Made by a program: the position numbers and the translations under genes | Notes under the pieces: model-generated | The model's input: only the letters and a program-made list of their open reading frames with translations | Told to the model about the DNA's origin: nothing | Databases searched by the model: none | Part shown: piece after piece, positions 1 through 8,628 of the stretch | How positions within the stretch are numbered: the first letter of the stretch is position 1 | Layout of the letters: every line of letters starts with the position of its first letter | Source of the DNA: a virus | Direction: 5' to 3' (one strand) | Length of the DNA stretch: 64,000 bases | Virus record (IMG/VR): IMGVR_UViG_3300042090_002597 | Location: 1 to 64,000 of that record

Positions 1-1184
1 ACCGAAGTGGCCACAGTGTCGCCGATGTTGGAACCTGTGAAGCCCCGGCGCCACATGCCGTACGGAGCACTGGACGCGGTCTCGCAGTGCTGCGCCATCA
101 AGGCTTGGACCGCGGTGGAGTTGCTGTCGCAGAATACGGTCCATGCGGGAATGGAGAGCGCCGCGGTCAAGCCGCTGGCGTAGCTGGAGTTGGTCGGCGG
201 ACCGCCGGTTGCGCCAGAGAAAAAAGTGGGATTTATGATCGCCAGCGAACCGGAACTCAGACCATTGCCCGGTCCGCCATACGTAGGCACACCGGTGCCG
301 CTGACCGCAGTCACCAGGCCGCCCGTAAAATTGTTAAACCAATAGATTATCTCATTTACATATGCGGTCACCGCTTTTGGAGCACCATATCCGCTCGCCA
401 CAGTGATGTTTCCGGTTGCGGAATCCAGCAAAGTGCACGGAAGAGTACCGTTAGTGGCGGATATGAGCGTGGCGAAATAATTGCCCGTTCCGTTAAGATA
501 TTCGGCCAGAAGCGACACAGTGGAGTATCCACCGGAACCTATGTTCACGGAAATGGATTCACCCTGAACAGGGCTTGTCACCGAGAACGTCGGTGTTGAG
601 CCGGACGCTATGATCGCATACGGAATCGTGGTGCCTGTGTAAGCGCCGGAATACGAAAATTCGAAAGGCCAGTTCAGGTTATTCCCGCTTACCTGATTAC
701 CGCCGTAGTTATCCGTCAGCGTGATATTTCGCAAAAAACCATTGATTACGCTGGACGACGAAAAATTCCCTATGCCGATCTGGCATGTGATCTGATTGGA
801 TGGCGGTCCGTAGAGCGCCGAAGTCAGGTTTATGAGCCCACTGCTCGCCCCGCCTGATCCCGTGCTGTTCAGTGTCAATTGCGATTGCGTGTTGCTGCTC
901 ACGTCCATGAACGTGATCAGCTGCGCTCCGTTTACGGCCGGCGACGGGTTAGCCATGAAAGGCACGTAGGCAGCCGCCGGGCCTCCCCGAAGTGCCGAAA
1001 GCAAATTCTGCGGGTTGACATAGGTGTTTGCCGTAAAGGGTTTCGGTCCCCAACCATAGCCGAGGAACAGCAGCGGCGGAGTGGTCGGAGGCGTGTTGGG
1101 GCCCGCATTCGCCACGTTGTCCGCGTAGTAGGCACCCGGTAGCGAAATATAGGCGCCGTCAAAGGTGATTCCCTGTTGGGGCAT
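1..1184 (-). CDS. Phage tail sheath protein, upstream paralogue (cut by window edge)
   Basis: Contractile-tail sheath subunit, open from its ATG at 1184 to the window edge, so about 394 codons are visible and the C-terminus is missing. The N-terminus (MPQQGITFDGAY...) is almost identical to the complete sheath gene next to it, and the last ~75 visible codons (1-228) match 1880-2106 almost base for base. The middle third (roughly 240-860) is diverged, with different sequence but a shared repeat of SISVNIGSGGYSTVSLL. An AGGGAA-type ribosome site precedes the ATG, 14 bp after the neighbouring stop. A sheath role is inferred from the fold-like pattern and position; confidence in the gene itself is very high. 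Confidence 0.82.
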   Translation of the reverse strand, partial: MPQQGITFDGAYISLPGAYYADNVANAGPNTPPTTPPLLFLGYGWGPKPFTANTYVNPQNLLSALRGGPAAAYVPFMANPSPAVNGAQLITFMDVSSNTQSQLTLNSTGSGGASSGLINLTSALYGPPSNQITCQIGIGNFSSSSVINGFLRNITLTDNYGGNQVSGNNLNWPFEFSYSGAYTGTTIPYAIIASGSTPTFSVTSPVQGESISVNIGSGGYSTVSLLAEYLNGTGNYFATLISATNGTLPCTLLDSATGNITVASGYGAPKAVTAYVNEIIYWFNNFTGGLVTAVSGTGVPTYGGPGNGLSSGSLAIINPTFFSGATGGPPTNSSYASGLTAALSIPAWTVFCDSNSTAVQALMAQHCETASSAPYGMWRRGFTGSNIGDTVATS

Positions 1185-1198
1185 ATCTCAGGGTTCCC

Positions 1199-3019
1199 TT
1201 ACGTCGCCGAGGTGTTGACGATGACAAAAGACAACGGCTCGACCGTTGCGAAGCAGGTGATGTAGCGATTCTGCCCGACCAGCACCACGTTCACGGTGAT
1301 CGAGGCCAGTTGCAGAGTGCCGGTATAGGTCAGCACCAGGGAGCCGGGCTCCCACGAAGCGAGGACCCCGTTGCTGGAGCCGCCGGTGTAGATCAGCGCG
1401 TTGAGGATCCGCTTGACCGCGTTGAGGATGGTCACCTCGGTGGTGGGCGAGGCGATGGTCCCGACGTACTGCCGCAGCACGTTGGTGATCGAGTACGCCA
1501 GCCAGTAGCGGCACGCGACCTGCTGTGAGGATGTGTTCTCGACATTGGCGTCGACCTGCCATGTCGTCACATCGGACAGAATGGTGGGCGGCCCATTGAA
1601 CTGAGCGCCCTGCCAGAGCGCCATGACACCCCCGTTCTCCAGGGTGGTCAATTGCGACGCGGTCAGTTGCGAGCCGCCGGGGTCCTCGACCCCGTTGCCG
1701 TTCAGCACTTTGTTGGTCAGCGGCAGCGCGACGATATTGCCGGTGGCAATCGCGGCCGCTGCGGCCGCTGCGTAGAGTCCGCCGTACAGCTGATTCTGCC
1801 CTGTGGTGGTGTTGGTGCTGTAGATGCCCGGATAGAGATAGGCCATCTGGAGCGAATCGAGGTTCTGCGCATTGGTCACCGAAGTGGCCACAGTGTCGCC
1901 GATGTTGGAACCTGTGAAGCCCCGGCGCCACATGCCGTACGGAGCACTGGACGCGGTCTCGCAGTGCTGCGCCATGAGCGCCTGCACCGCGGTGGAGTTG
2001 CTGTCGCAGAATACGGTCCATGCGGGAATGGAGAGCGCCGCGGTCAAGCCGCTGGCGTAGCTGGAGTTGGTCGGCGGACCGCCGGTTGCGCCAGAGAAAA
2101 AAGTGGCCGTACCCGTTACGGGTATGTTATTGAGCCCTTCCGCAGACCCGCTTGTCGTTGTTGCGGATGCTAGTGTGGACGCGAACTGATTGACCCAAAA
2201 CACGGGATCGTTTTTGATCGCCCTGACGACATTGTATTGAAGCACACCGCCACTCGGCAGTTGCAGTCCTTCGTTAGTTATGGACTGCAAAAGAGTACAA
2301 GGAAGCTGTCCATTAGTGGACGACAGTGGCTGCGCAAAATAAAAACCGGTTCCGTTAAGATACTCCATAAGAAGAGAAACTGTGGAATATCCGCCGGAGC
2401 CTATATTAACCGAAATGGATTCTGACGGCACCGGACTGATCGTGGAGAAAGTAGGCGAAGATCCGCTGGCTATTACGTTTAAGGTGACGACAACAGCGCC
2501 CGTGGCCGCCCCGGAATACGCCATGATGAATGGGATTCCGAGATTGGCACCGACAATCTGAGTTCCTGCGAAATTATCAGTCAGCGTAAGATTATACCCG
2601 CCCAGGCCTGAACTCGGCGGGCTTACCTGATAAGTCAGTTTGTTGGAGGGCGGCCCGTAAAGAGTAGACGTCAGCGCCAACTGAACATTGCCGGTTGCAT
2701 TGAGCAGTGCAGCTTGCGATTGCGTGTTGCTGCTCACGTCCATGAACGTAATCAGCTGCGCTCCATTCACTGCCGGTGAAGGATTCGCCATGAACGGAAC
2801 ATACGCAGCCGCCGGTCCACCTCGGAGAGCGGCAAGCAGGTTTTGCGGATTGACGTAAGTGGTTGGTGTGAAGGGCTTCGGCCCCCAACCATAGCCGAGG
2901 AATAGCAGCGGCGGAGTGGTTGGAGGCGTGTTCGGGCCTGCATTCGCCACGTTGTCCGCGTAGTAGGCACCCGGTAGCGAAATATAGGCGCCGTCAAAGG
3001 TGATTCCCTGTTGGGGCAT
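1199..3019 (-). CDS. Phage tail sheath protein, complete paralogue
   Basis: A 606-residue protein with the usual length and low-complexity Ser/Thr/Gly-rich composition of myovirus tail sheaths. It polymerises around the tail tube and contracts on infection. The N-terminus (GITFDGAYISLPGAYY, then LLFLGYGWGPKPFT) and C-terminal part (VTTWQVDANVEN, NAVKRILNALIY, NRYITCFATVEPLSFVIV) look like the conserved sheath core. The middle (about residues 120-300) is AT-richer and differs from the tandem paralogue. It is read from ATG at 3019 with AGGTAG upstream. The two copies probably arose by tandem duplication followed by domain-wise gene conversion. The family call comes from pattern recognition, not a search. 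Confidence 0.82.
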   Translation of the reverse strand: MPQQGITFDGAYISLPGAYYADNVANAGPNTPPTTPPLLFLGYGWGPKPFTPTTYVNPQNLLAALRGGPAAAYVPFMANPSPAVNGAQLITFMDVSSNTQSQAALLNATGNVQLALTSTLYGPPSNKLTYQVSPPSSGLGGYNLTLTDNFAGTQIVGANLGIPFIMAYSGAATGAVVVTLNVIASGSSPTFSTISPVPSESISVNIGSGGYSTVSLLMEYLNGTGFYFAQPLSSTNGQLPCTLLQSITNEGLQLPSGGVLQYNVVRAIKNDPVFWVNQFASTLASATTTSGSAEGLNNIPVTGTATFFSGATGGPPTNSSYASGLTAALSIPAWTVFCDSNSTAVQALMAQHCETASSAPYGMWRRGFTGSNIGDTVATSVTNAQNLDSLQMAYLYPGIYSTNTTTGQNQLYGGLYAAAAAAAIATGNIVALPLTNKVLNGNGVEDPGGSQLTASQLTTLENGGVMALWQGAQFNGPPTILSDVTTWQVDANVENTSSQQVACRYWLAYSITNVLRQYVGTIASPTTEVTILNAVKRILNALIYTGGSSNGVLASWEPGSLVLTYTGTLQLASITVNVVLVGQNRYITCFATVEPLSFVIVNTSAT

Positions 3020-3031
3020 CTACCTGCTTCC

Positions 3032-3379
3032 TTATGCCAGCCGCGGATCGCTGGGATGGGCGGGCTCATTGCGCATGGCGTCGATCAGCGCTTTCCAGCC
3101 CTGGATGGTGTGTTTCTCTCCGCCGTGCCGGATTTTCAGCAGCTTCAGCCATACTTCGTCCACATGGCCTGGCAGTGCGGTCATGAGCGTACGGCCGTTC
3201 TGTACAACCGGCTTTCCCTGGCGAACCAGGGGCACCCGACGGGGTTTCAGGCCCGCTGCGAACGCCGCGTACGGAACCGGCGGCCCGAAATCAAACTCAC
3301 TCGGCGTCGCGGCGACCGGGTCGGGTGCCTGCGAAACCGGAACAGGCTCGGGGGACGGGGTGAGATCGGTCTCACTCAT
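3032..3379 (-). CDS. Conserved small protein before the tail sheath genes
   Basis: 115 residues with no domain I recognise. The first ~35 residues are Pro/Ser/Glu-rich and probably disordered (TPSPEPVPVSQAPDPV), followed by a basic region and a compact helix-rich end (VDEVWLKLLKIRHGGEKHTIQGWKALIDAM). It lies 12 bp upstream of the sheath gene in the same leftward operon, so a tail-assembly accessory role is plausible but only inferred from position. Confidence 0.75.
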   Translation of the reverse strand: MSETDLTPSPEPVPVSQAPDPVAATPSEFDFGPPVPYAAFAAGLKPRRVPLVRQGKPVVQNGRTLMTALPGHVDEVWLKLLKIRHGGEKHTIQGWKALIDAMRNEPAHPSDPRLA

Positions 3380-3447
3380 GGAAATTCTCTCCGGAACGGC
3401 TGCTCCAGCCTATCCTTGTCGCCCGGCTCTCCATATGGCGCGGAAGC

Positions 3448-5403
3448 CTAGTCGAAACTGACGAAGACGCCTCCCGGCTGTGGCGGTGGGGTCGGAGGCA
3501 CCGGAGGTGCGGGAGGCGGTTCAATGGTGAAATTGACCTGCACTGCCGTGCTCTGGGGGCCTGGTGTCCGAAAGGTGGTGATCGCCGTGACGATGCTCTG
3601 GACGATCCGCACCATCTTGTTGAACTGGCACCCGAGAACGCTGAAAGTTTGGCCCTGGCTGATCTTTATCAGAAGGGGAGTGGTGGGTGCTTTTACGAAG
3701 GCCACCACTACCTGGCCGAGAAGTGCCTTGGCGTACTTGCCCAGCGAATGTGTCACCACCACGGCCTGCCCTGTGACAGTCACTGCCGTTTGCGATCGGA
3801 GCCGAGAAACTTGCACCGTGAACGTCTGTCCGAGTGTGAGCCTGACCGTTTTTCCTGCCATCTTTGCGGCTACAAGAACCTGGCCGAGCGTTGTGGCGAC
3901 AGACACGCCAGCAGTGTGAACCGCCTGTGTCGTAGTTATCGCCTGTGTCAGCAGCAGCGTTACGGTTTTGCGAACCGATTTTCCGACTGCTATGGACTGC
4001 CCTAGCAGCGCTGCCACAGCGACAGAATGAGCAGCCTTGGTCGCCACATTGACAGTCTGCGATAATACCGCGGCCACAATCCTGGCCGCGCGCTTGGTCG
4101 AACTGACTGTCTGGCCTATCCCCATGGAGATTGTCCTACGGGCCTGCTTAACGACTGCTACTGTCTGCGCTAGCGCTGCCGCAACTAATCTATTTGCCGT
4201 TTTCACGATATGCACATTTTGCAGCAGCGACACACTCACAGTTATCCCGTGAAATACTTTCGTTCCGGCAGACAATGTCTGTCCCAGCAGCAGAGGTACC
4301 GCACTGGTCGCCCCGCTGTACAGTTTAGTTACCTTTACAGATTGAGCTATGATAGTTGATTTGGCAGACGTAACCGCAGTAGCCGCACGAGCAAAAGTTT
4401 GCGCGGATGTTATTTTCTTGGTAGCGGACACAGCCGCAGTTGCGCGCTTGAACGTCTGCCCTAGCGTCACCGCACTTGTTTTAAGTCTGTTTCTTATTAT
4501 GGTGGTTGCAACAGTTTCGCCGAGAGTAAACGCATTCGTCTTTACGCGGTTTCTTGTTTCTTTTGTCGTCAGCGTTTCTGCAAGTGTAATTGCCGCTGTT
4601 TTCAAATATTGCGTGAACGCAGACCCTACTATTTCTGCTAAAATGTCATCGTCAGGGAATATCAAAAACTGATATGGATTTTTATCTATCTGCTGCATTT
4701 CGGCAGCGGTCAGAGTGCGGGTCCACATAAAAGCAACAAGAGTTGTCGCCTGCAAATAGCTTCCGGAACTTGATCCATTCCCCATCAAATCCACTTCTGA
4801 AGTTGCGGTAAACGCAACAGTTCCTGAAAGTGTCGTAGAATTTTGAAGAGTTCCTTTCGAATAGCAAGATATGGTAGTCGAAGAAAAAGTCGCACCGAAA
4901 GAATTTACCGGCCCCGCGGTCCACCCTGTTCCTGCGGTTTGATACAGCGTACCTCCGGCACCTGTTCCTGCGTACACCGATCCGGTAGGATTGCCATCTA
5001 GCAGTGAATACACCCAGTACGGAGAGCCGAGCCCGTTCTGGTAAGTCATTCCGAAAAGGATTGTTGCGTTAAAGCCCGATCCTCCCGATATGTTTGTTCC
5101 CCGCCAATATACAGACGCATTGTTGGCCGATTGCATCTGCAACGGCACGTTGCTGGAAAAAGCGCCACTACCATTCACAGCACCCGACAAAAGACCCAAG
5201 CCCTCTGGAGTCATATTTGGAGTGCAACTAACTGGGACCAAATCCGCGCCTTGTCCCGTGAGATTTTTAACCGGCCCGAGCGGTGTAGCACCAGGCACAT
5301 AGCATAGCGACAACCCTGCAGTGATTGGATTTGACCAGTCTATCCGCGGTAAGCCGCCCGGAAGAAAATTTCTTGGTTTTTGCTTTATCCCGGTTGGAAT
5401 CAT
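3448..5403 (-). CDS. Virion surface protein: LamG-like domain plus ~17 degenerate 20-residue repeats
   Basis: 651 residues. Residues ~30-250 look like a concanavalin/LamG-type lectin fold (FMWTRTLTAAEMQQI near its end is the usual LamG closing motif). Residues ~265-610 are a run of about 17 imperfect ~20-residue repeats built on LGQT/LAQTV followed by a K/R-rich stretch and a Thr/Val/Ala beta-strand pattern. A Pro-rich linker and GGVFVSFD close the protein. This suggests a carbohydrate-binding head on a fibrous beta-structured stalk, such as an adsorption fibre or decoration protein. It sits between tail sheath and other virion genes in the same operon. Function is inferred; the repeat architecture is directly visible. 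Confidence 0.8.
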   Translation of the reverse strand: MIPTGIKQKPRNFLPGGLPRIDWSNPITAGLSLCYVPGATPLGPVKNLTGQGADLVPVSCTPNMTPEGLGLLSGAVNGSGAFSSNVPLQMQSANNASVYWRGTNISGGSGFNATILFGMTYQNGLGSPYWVYSLLDGNPTGSVYAGTGAGGTLYQTAGTGWTAGPVNSFGATFSSTTISCYSKGTLQNSTTLSGTVAFTATSEVDLMGNGSSSGSYLQATTLVAFMWTRTLTAAEMQQIDKNPYQFLIFPDDDILAEIVGSAFTQYLKTAAITLAETLTTKETRNRVKTNAFTLGETVATTIIRNRLKTSAVTLGQTFKRATAAVSATKKITSAQTFARAATAVTSAKSTIIAQSVKVTKLYSGATSAVPLLLGQTLSAGTKVFHGITVSVSLLQNVHIVKTANRLVAAALAQTVAVVKQARRTISMGIGQTVSSTKRAARIVAAVLSQTVNVATKAAHSVAVAALLGQSIAVGKSVRKTVTLLLTQAITTTQAVHTAGVSVATTLGQVLVAAKMAGKTVRLTLGQTFTVQVSRLRSQTAVTVTGQAVVVTHSLGKYAKALLGQVVVAFVKAPTTPLLIKISQGQTFSVLGCQFNKMVRIVQSIVTAITTFRTPGPQSTAVQVNFTIEPPPAPPVPPTPPPQPGGVFVSFD

Positions 5404-5415
5404 ATCTGCCGCACC

Positions 5416-5913
5416 TTAGTACTGGGTGGCGACAGGCCCCGCCTTGATGAGATTTCCGCTGGAATACAGCGCGGCTCCCGTAAGATTCTGGATCAAAACT
5501 TTACAGGTAGGCCAGGGATTCTTGAAATAACTCTGGCCCCATTTCTGATTGTTCGCCGCAAGCGCAACAGCGTCAAATGGAATGATGAAATCAGGCGATC
5601 TCGGCAAAGCCATTACCGTCGTGCTTGGTGTCGAGATTGCGGATTCGTAAGTGCTGCCGCCATCCGGAGATTTCAGATACCAGCCAGCGATGAAGCCGCC
5701 TGCGGTCGGCGTGAAAGCACCACCTGCGGTGAAGTATATTTCGGACCAAATCGCATTGGCGAAATTGGTCTGCGTGAAGACGCCGGAAGTGCCGCCGACG
5801 CTGCTGGTGGCAGCGGAGCCATTGGCAAGTGAATTCAGTTCGGTCGACATCAAATTGAACGGAGTCGCTATGAACCCGTTGGTGCCTGCTGATTCAAGAA
5901 AATTTGTAGGCAC
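5416..5913 (-). CDS. Putative virion structural protein
   Basis: 165 residues, Ser/Thr/Ala/Gly-rich with beta-strand character (IWSEIYFTAGGAFTPTAGGFIAGWYLKSPDGG), typical of small phage decoration or tail accessory proteins. No catalytic motif is seen. It lies 12 bp upstream of the LamG-repeat gene and 6 bp downstream of another structural gene, so the three are probably co-translated. Specific role unknown. Confidence 0.75.
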   Translation of the reverse strand: MPTNFLESAGTNGFIATPFNLMSTELNSLANGSAATSSVGGTSGVFTQTNFANAIWSEIYFTAGGAFTPTAGGFIAGWYLKSPDGGSTYESAISTPSTTVMALPRSPDFIIPFDAVALAANNQKWGQSYFKNPWPTCKVLIQNLTGAALYSSGNLIKAGPVATQY

Positions 5914-5919
5914 CGGGGA

Positions 5920-6606
5920 TTATGCTCCCGAGAACTGGTCCGTGACCGTGAACAGGATGCTGTCGCCGGAGTTCAGCGCCAGGCCGGCAAAGTCGGCATG
6001 GGCAAACATATTCCCGCCCAGTGACGCCGGAACGGAAGCGGTCTGACCGCCGACCGTCCACGAAGTATAGGCACCTCCGTCTCCGCCCACGGTCACCGAG
6101 GCACCGGAAGTTTGGATGCCCGACACGGAACCCAGCTGACCGCGGACGATCGTCACCAAAGTGGTGTTCTGACCGCCGGTCACCAGAACCGTCTCGCCGC
6201 CGGTGGTGAGTCCGCCAAGCTCAATGTAGAAGTTGCCGCTGGTCGGCCCGACCGCAGCCGCAAGGGTAATGCTGGTAGCGGAGGCAGTCGCCGAGGCGAA
6301 AAGCGTGGTGGTCGGACTGAGCGTGGTGGTGTCGAACAGCGCCACCTCGGTGATGGTCTTGGCCGCGGTTGCAGTGATCGAGCCGGTGACCTTGTAGGTA
6401 TCCGCCAGGAAGCTGGTGCTGATGCCCGACGATGTGCCAGCGGTGCGTGCTTCGGTGGCGGGCGTGAACATGTTCACATTGGCATTCGACGACCCGGTGA
6501 CGCTGGATGTACCCCAGCCGATGTTCAGCGGCTCGGTCCCAGAACTGCGAAGCCGGTTGACGAGGATCGAGCGCCCCGAAAAACAGACCGATGCGCCGTT
6601 CGCCAT
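5920..6606 (-). CDS. Putative virion structural / decoration protein
   Basis: 228 residues, all-beta composition with repeated TS/AT-rich strands and a conserved-looking C-terminus (GGNMFAHADFAGLALNSGDSILFTVTDQFSG). It looks like a phage tail or capsid decoration protein with one or two Ig-like beta domains. It starts at ATG 6606, 3 bp after the glycosyltransferase stop, so it is tightly coupled to it. The exact virion location cannot be told from sequence. Confidence 0.77.
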   Translation of the reverse strand: MANGASVCFSGRSILVNRLRSSGTEPLNIGWGTSSVTGSSNANVNMFTPATEARTAGTSSGISTSFLADTYKVTGSITATAAKTITEVALFDTTTLSPTTTLFASATASATSITLAAAVGPTSGNFYIELGGLTTGGETVLVTGGQNTTLVTIVRGQLGSVSGIQTSGASVTVGGDGGAYTSWTVGGQTASVPASLGGNMFAHADFAGLALNSGDSILFTVTDQFSGA

Positions 6607-6609
6607 CTC

Positions 6610-8055
6610 TCAAATCTCCTTCAACGCCTCCGACACATCGGAGATCACCTGGTTCCAGTCTCCACGCTTTTTCTGGCGAAACAGCCGTACAGACGGGTAC
6701 CAGGGCGTGGTGTCCGGGTCTTTCCCCCAGAGCCAGTAGGCATCATAGCAGAGCATCACGAAGCATCGCACGCCGAGAGCACCCGCGAGATGGGCGACCA
6801 TGGTGCAGCAAGTCACCACAACATCCATCTGCATCAAGGCGATACCCGTCAGTACAAGGTCGGATTCGATGTGCGGCCGCAAATCTTCCATGACCAGGTA
6901 CGCACCCGTACGCCCGAGATCGTCATGCCCTTCGCCGCATTGGAGCGAGTACAGGACATTCCGGGGGTCGGTGGCGAGATGCAGCATGTGCTCGATCGGC
7001 ACGGACCGTCGGACCTGCGTGGCGTTTTCCGGATTGCCGGTCCAGACCACGCCGATTTTCCGACACCCTTCCCGCGGCGGCAGCGGCATATTCACTTTTG
7101 CCGCGGCGTTCTGAGCCGCTACTCGCTGGCGGATATATCCGGGGTCCGGATAGATGTTGTCCAGCCGCGCGCCTGCGAAGTAGGCGAGGCTGTGCAGATA
7201 CACGCCATAATCATATCGCTCCGGTCCGTCCTGATCCGGCCACAAAATGCCGGAAGGAACGAAGTCGGCGACAGCCCGAAATTCCCAAAAAAGGTTCTGG
7301 TAGGACGTGTGAACATTCAATTTGATTCGAACATCTGGATATTTTTGCTTCACCCAGTGGATGTAGCGAGCGAACGCGATGCTGTCTCCGATCCCTTGCT
7401 CCGTCTGGATGAACAGTGTTTTTCCGTTCAGGTCCGATCCGTCCCAGTACGGCACGCCAAGAGGCGGCAACTTGAATTCCTTCATATTGCCGCCGACACG
7501 GTTTTCGTAAAGACGCAATCCTTCCGCCCAGTCACCTTTGGCCAGTAGCATGAGGGACAAGTGAATGGATTCAGCGCTGGATCGCTCGGGAATATCGGCA
7601 AGTCGGCGCATTTCATATTCTGCGCTGTCGTACTCTCCGAGAATACCCCACACAAGAGCCCGGTTGCTCTTGGCGTTCTCGTATTCCGGGATAATGTTGA
7701 TCGCTCTTTCGAACGCAAACAAGGAATCTTCGAACCTGCCGAGTGCATGCAGCGCGACACCAAGCTCGGCCCACGCCAAGCCGAACCGTGGCGCCAATGC
7801 AATAGCACGGCGCAAAAGTGCAATGGCTACGGCATAGCGTTTTTCCTGGATCGTCTCCACCGCCGTTTTGACAAGCGTAACGGCCTCTTCGCGTATTTTG
7901 GCTTCTTCTTCGGTCTCAGGCCGTCCGCGCAGCGTCTCGGCCGGGTTGACCGATATCACTCCGCCGTCACCCTCCGGTCTCGGAATTTGTGCAACCGTGC
8001 CGTCGAGATACGTTACCGTTATGAGCGCCGAAGGACCGGGACTGACGTCATCCAT
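6610..8055 (-). CDS. TPR-domain glycosyltransferase (GT9/heptosyltransferase-like)
   Basis: 481 residues. Residues ~60-190 are TPR-like helix pairs (AWAELGVALHALGRFEDSLFAFERAI, then ALVWGILGEYDSAEYEM). From ~205 onward it matches the TPR-glycosyltransferase pattern: LNGKTLFIQTEQGIGDSIAFARY, KIGVVWTGNPEN, SVP..HML, YSLQCGEG, HLAGALGV and a final FRQ..RGDW. It should transfer a sugar from an activated donor to a protein or glycan; the acceptor is unknown. Lying between virion structural genes, it may glycosylate a virion protein or modify the host surface. In its usual DTAVAHLAG position it has TCCTMVAHLAG, a noticeable active-site variation. Confidence 0.85.
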   Translation of the reverse strand: MDDVSPGPSALITVTYLDGTVAQIPRPEGDGGVISVNPAETLRGRPETEEEAKIREEAVTLVKTAVETIQEKRYAVAIALLRRAIALAPRFGLAWAELGVALHALGRFEDSLFAFERAINIIPEYENAKSNRALVWGILGEYDSAEYEMRRLADIPERSSAESIHLSLMLLAKGDWAEGLRLYENRVGGNMKEFKLPPLGVPYWDGSDLNGKTLFIQTEQGIGDSIAFARYIHWVKQKYPDVRIKLNVHTSYQNLFWEFRAVADFVPSGILWPDQDGPERYDYGVYLHSLAYFAGARLDNIYPDPGYIRQRVAAQNAAAKVNMPLPPREGCRKIGVVWTGNPENATQVRRSVPIEHMLHLATDPRNVLYSLQCGEGHDDLGRTGAYLVMEDLRPHIESDLVLTGIALMQMDVVVTCCTMVAHLAGALGVRCFVMLCYDAYWLWGKDPDTTPWYPSVRLFRQKKRGDWNQVISDVSEALKEI

Positions 8056-8061
8056 GGGCGA

Positions 8062-8334
8062 TCATGCCGCCGCAGCAGGTTCAGGTTCTGCCGGGGCCGG
8101 GGCAGGCAACGTAAACGTCACCGGCACCGTGTCACCGTCGCTTACGCCGTCCCATGCTTCGCGCTCGGCCTTGCTGAACAGGCGCAACGTAAGCGTGCCG
8201 TGGTACGCACCTGCAACCGGGGTCAATTCGACCTCCAGCACACTGACGTCGGCCTGCGCGTCCTCGCCGTTGATGGTGACGGTGCGCGGGGTCATGTGCG
8301 CGGATTTCCGGTGCACGTTGAACATGATCTGCAT
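8062..8334 (-). CDS. Small hypothetical protein in the virion operon
   Basis: 90 residues; a compact beta-rich body (TVTINGEDAQADVSVLEVELTPVAGAYHGTLTLRLFSKAER) and a low-complexity Ala/Pro/Glu tail. No domain recognised. Located 6 bp upstream of the TPR glycosyltransferase in the same orientation. Confidence 0.7.
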   Translation of the reverse strand: MQIMFNVHRKSAHMTPRTVTINGEDAQADVSVLEVELTPVAGAYHGTLTLRLFSKAEREAWDGVSDGDTVPVTFTLPAPAPAEPEPAAAA

Positions 8335-8346
8335 GATTTCGCCCTT

Positions 8347-8625
8347 TCAACTAAACCCAAAAAGCCAGCCTTTTTTCTTTTTCGCCACATGCTTCGGCCG
8401 CCCGGGCTTCGACCTGGCCGCGCCGCAATTCGGGCATATCTCGCCGACAAACTGCCCGATACGAACGTCGCCCGGGTCCACCTGGACGCCCGGAACACTG
8501 TCCCAGCCACGATCAACGGAAGACTTGTACACCCCCGGCGCCCCACAGCGACCGCACGCACGAATGATCTGCGCCTGGATGCCGATCTTCGGTTTCGTCT
8601 CGGAAATGCTGATCTGCTCGGTCAT
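8347..8625 (-). CDS. Small zinc-ribbon protein
   Basis: 92 residues with two CxxC knuckles (CGRCG near residue 24 and CPNCG near 65) that could bind one zinc, followed by a strongly basic tail (KPGRPKHVAKKKKGW). This architecture fits a nucleic-acid-binding or structural zinc ribbon. It lies between two virion genes with short gaps. No specific function assigned. Confidence 0.75.
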   Translation of the reverse strand: MTEQISISETKPKIGIQAQIIRACGRCGAPGVYKSSVDRGWDSVPGVQVDPGDVRIGQFVGEICPNCGAARSKPGRPKHVAKKKKGWLFGFS

Positions 8626-8628
8626 GCG

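Noticed and set aside
1188-2021. Second long leftward frame inside the tail sheath gene
   Set aside because: It is the alternative frame of the sheath gene; the protein is His/Arg/Ala-rich and the sheath frame is clearly conserved in the paralogue.
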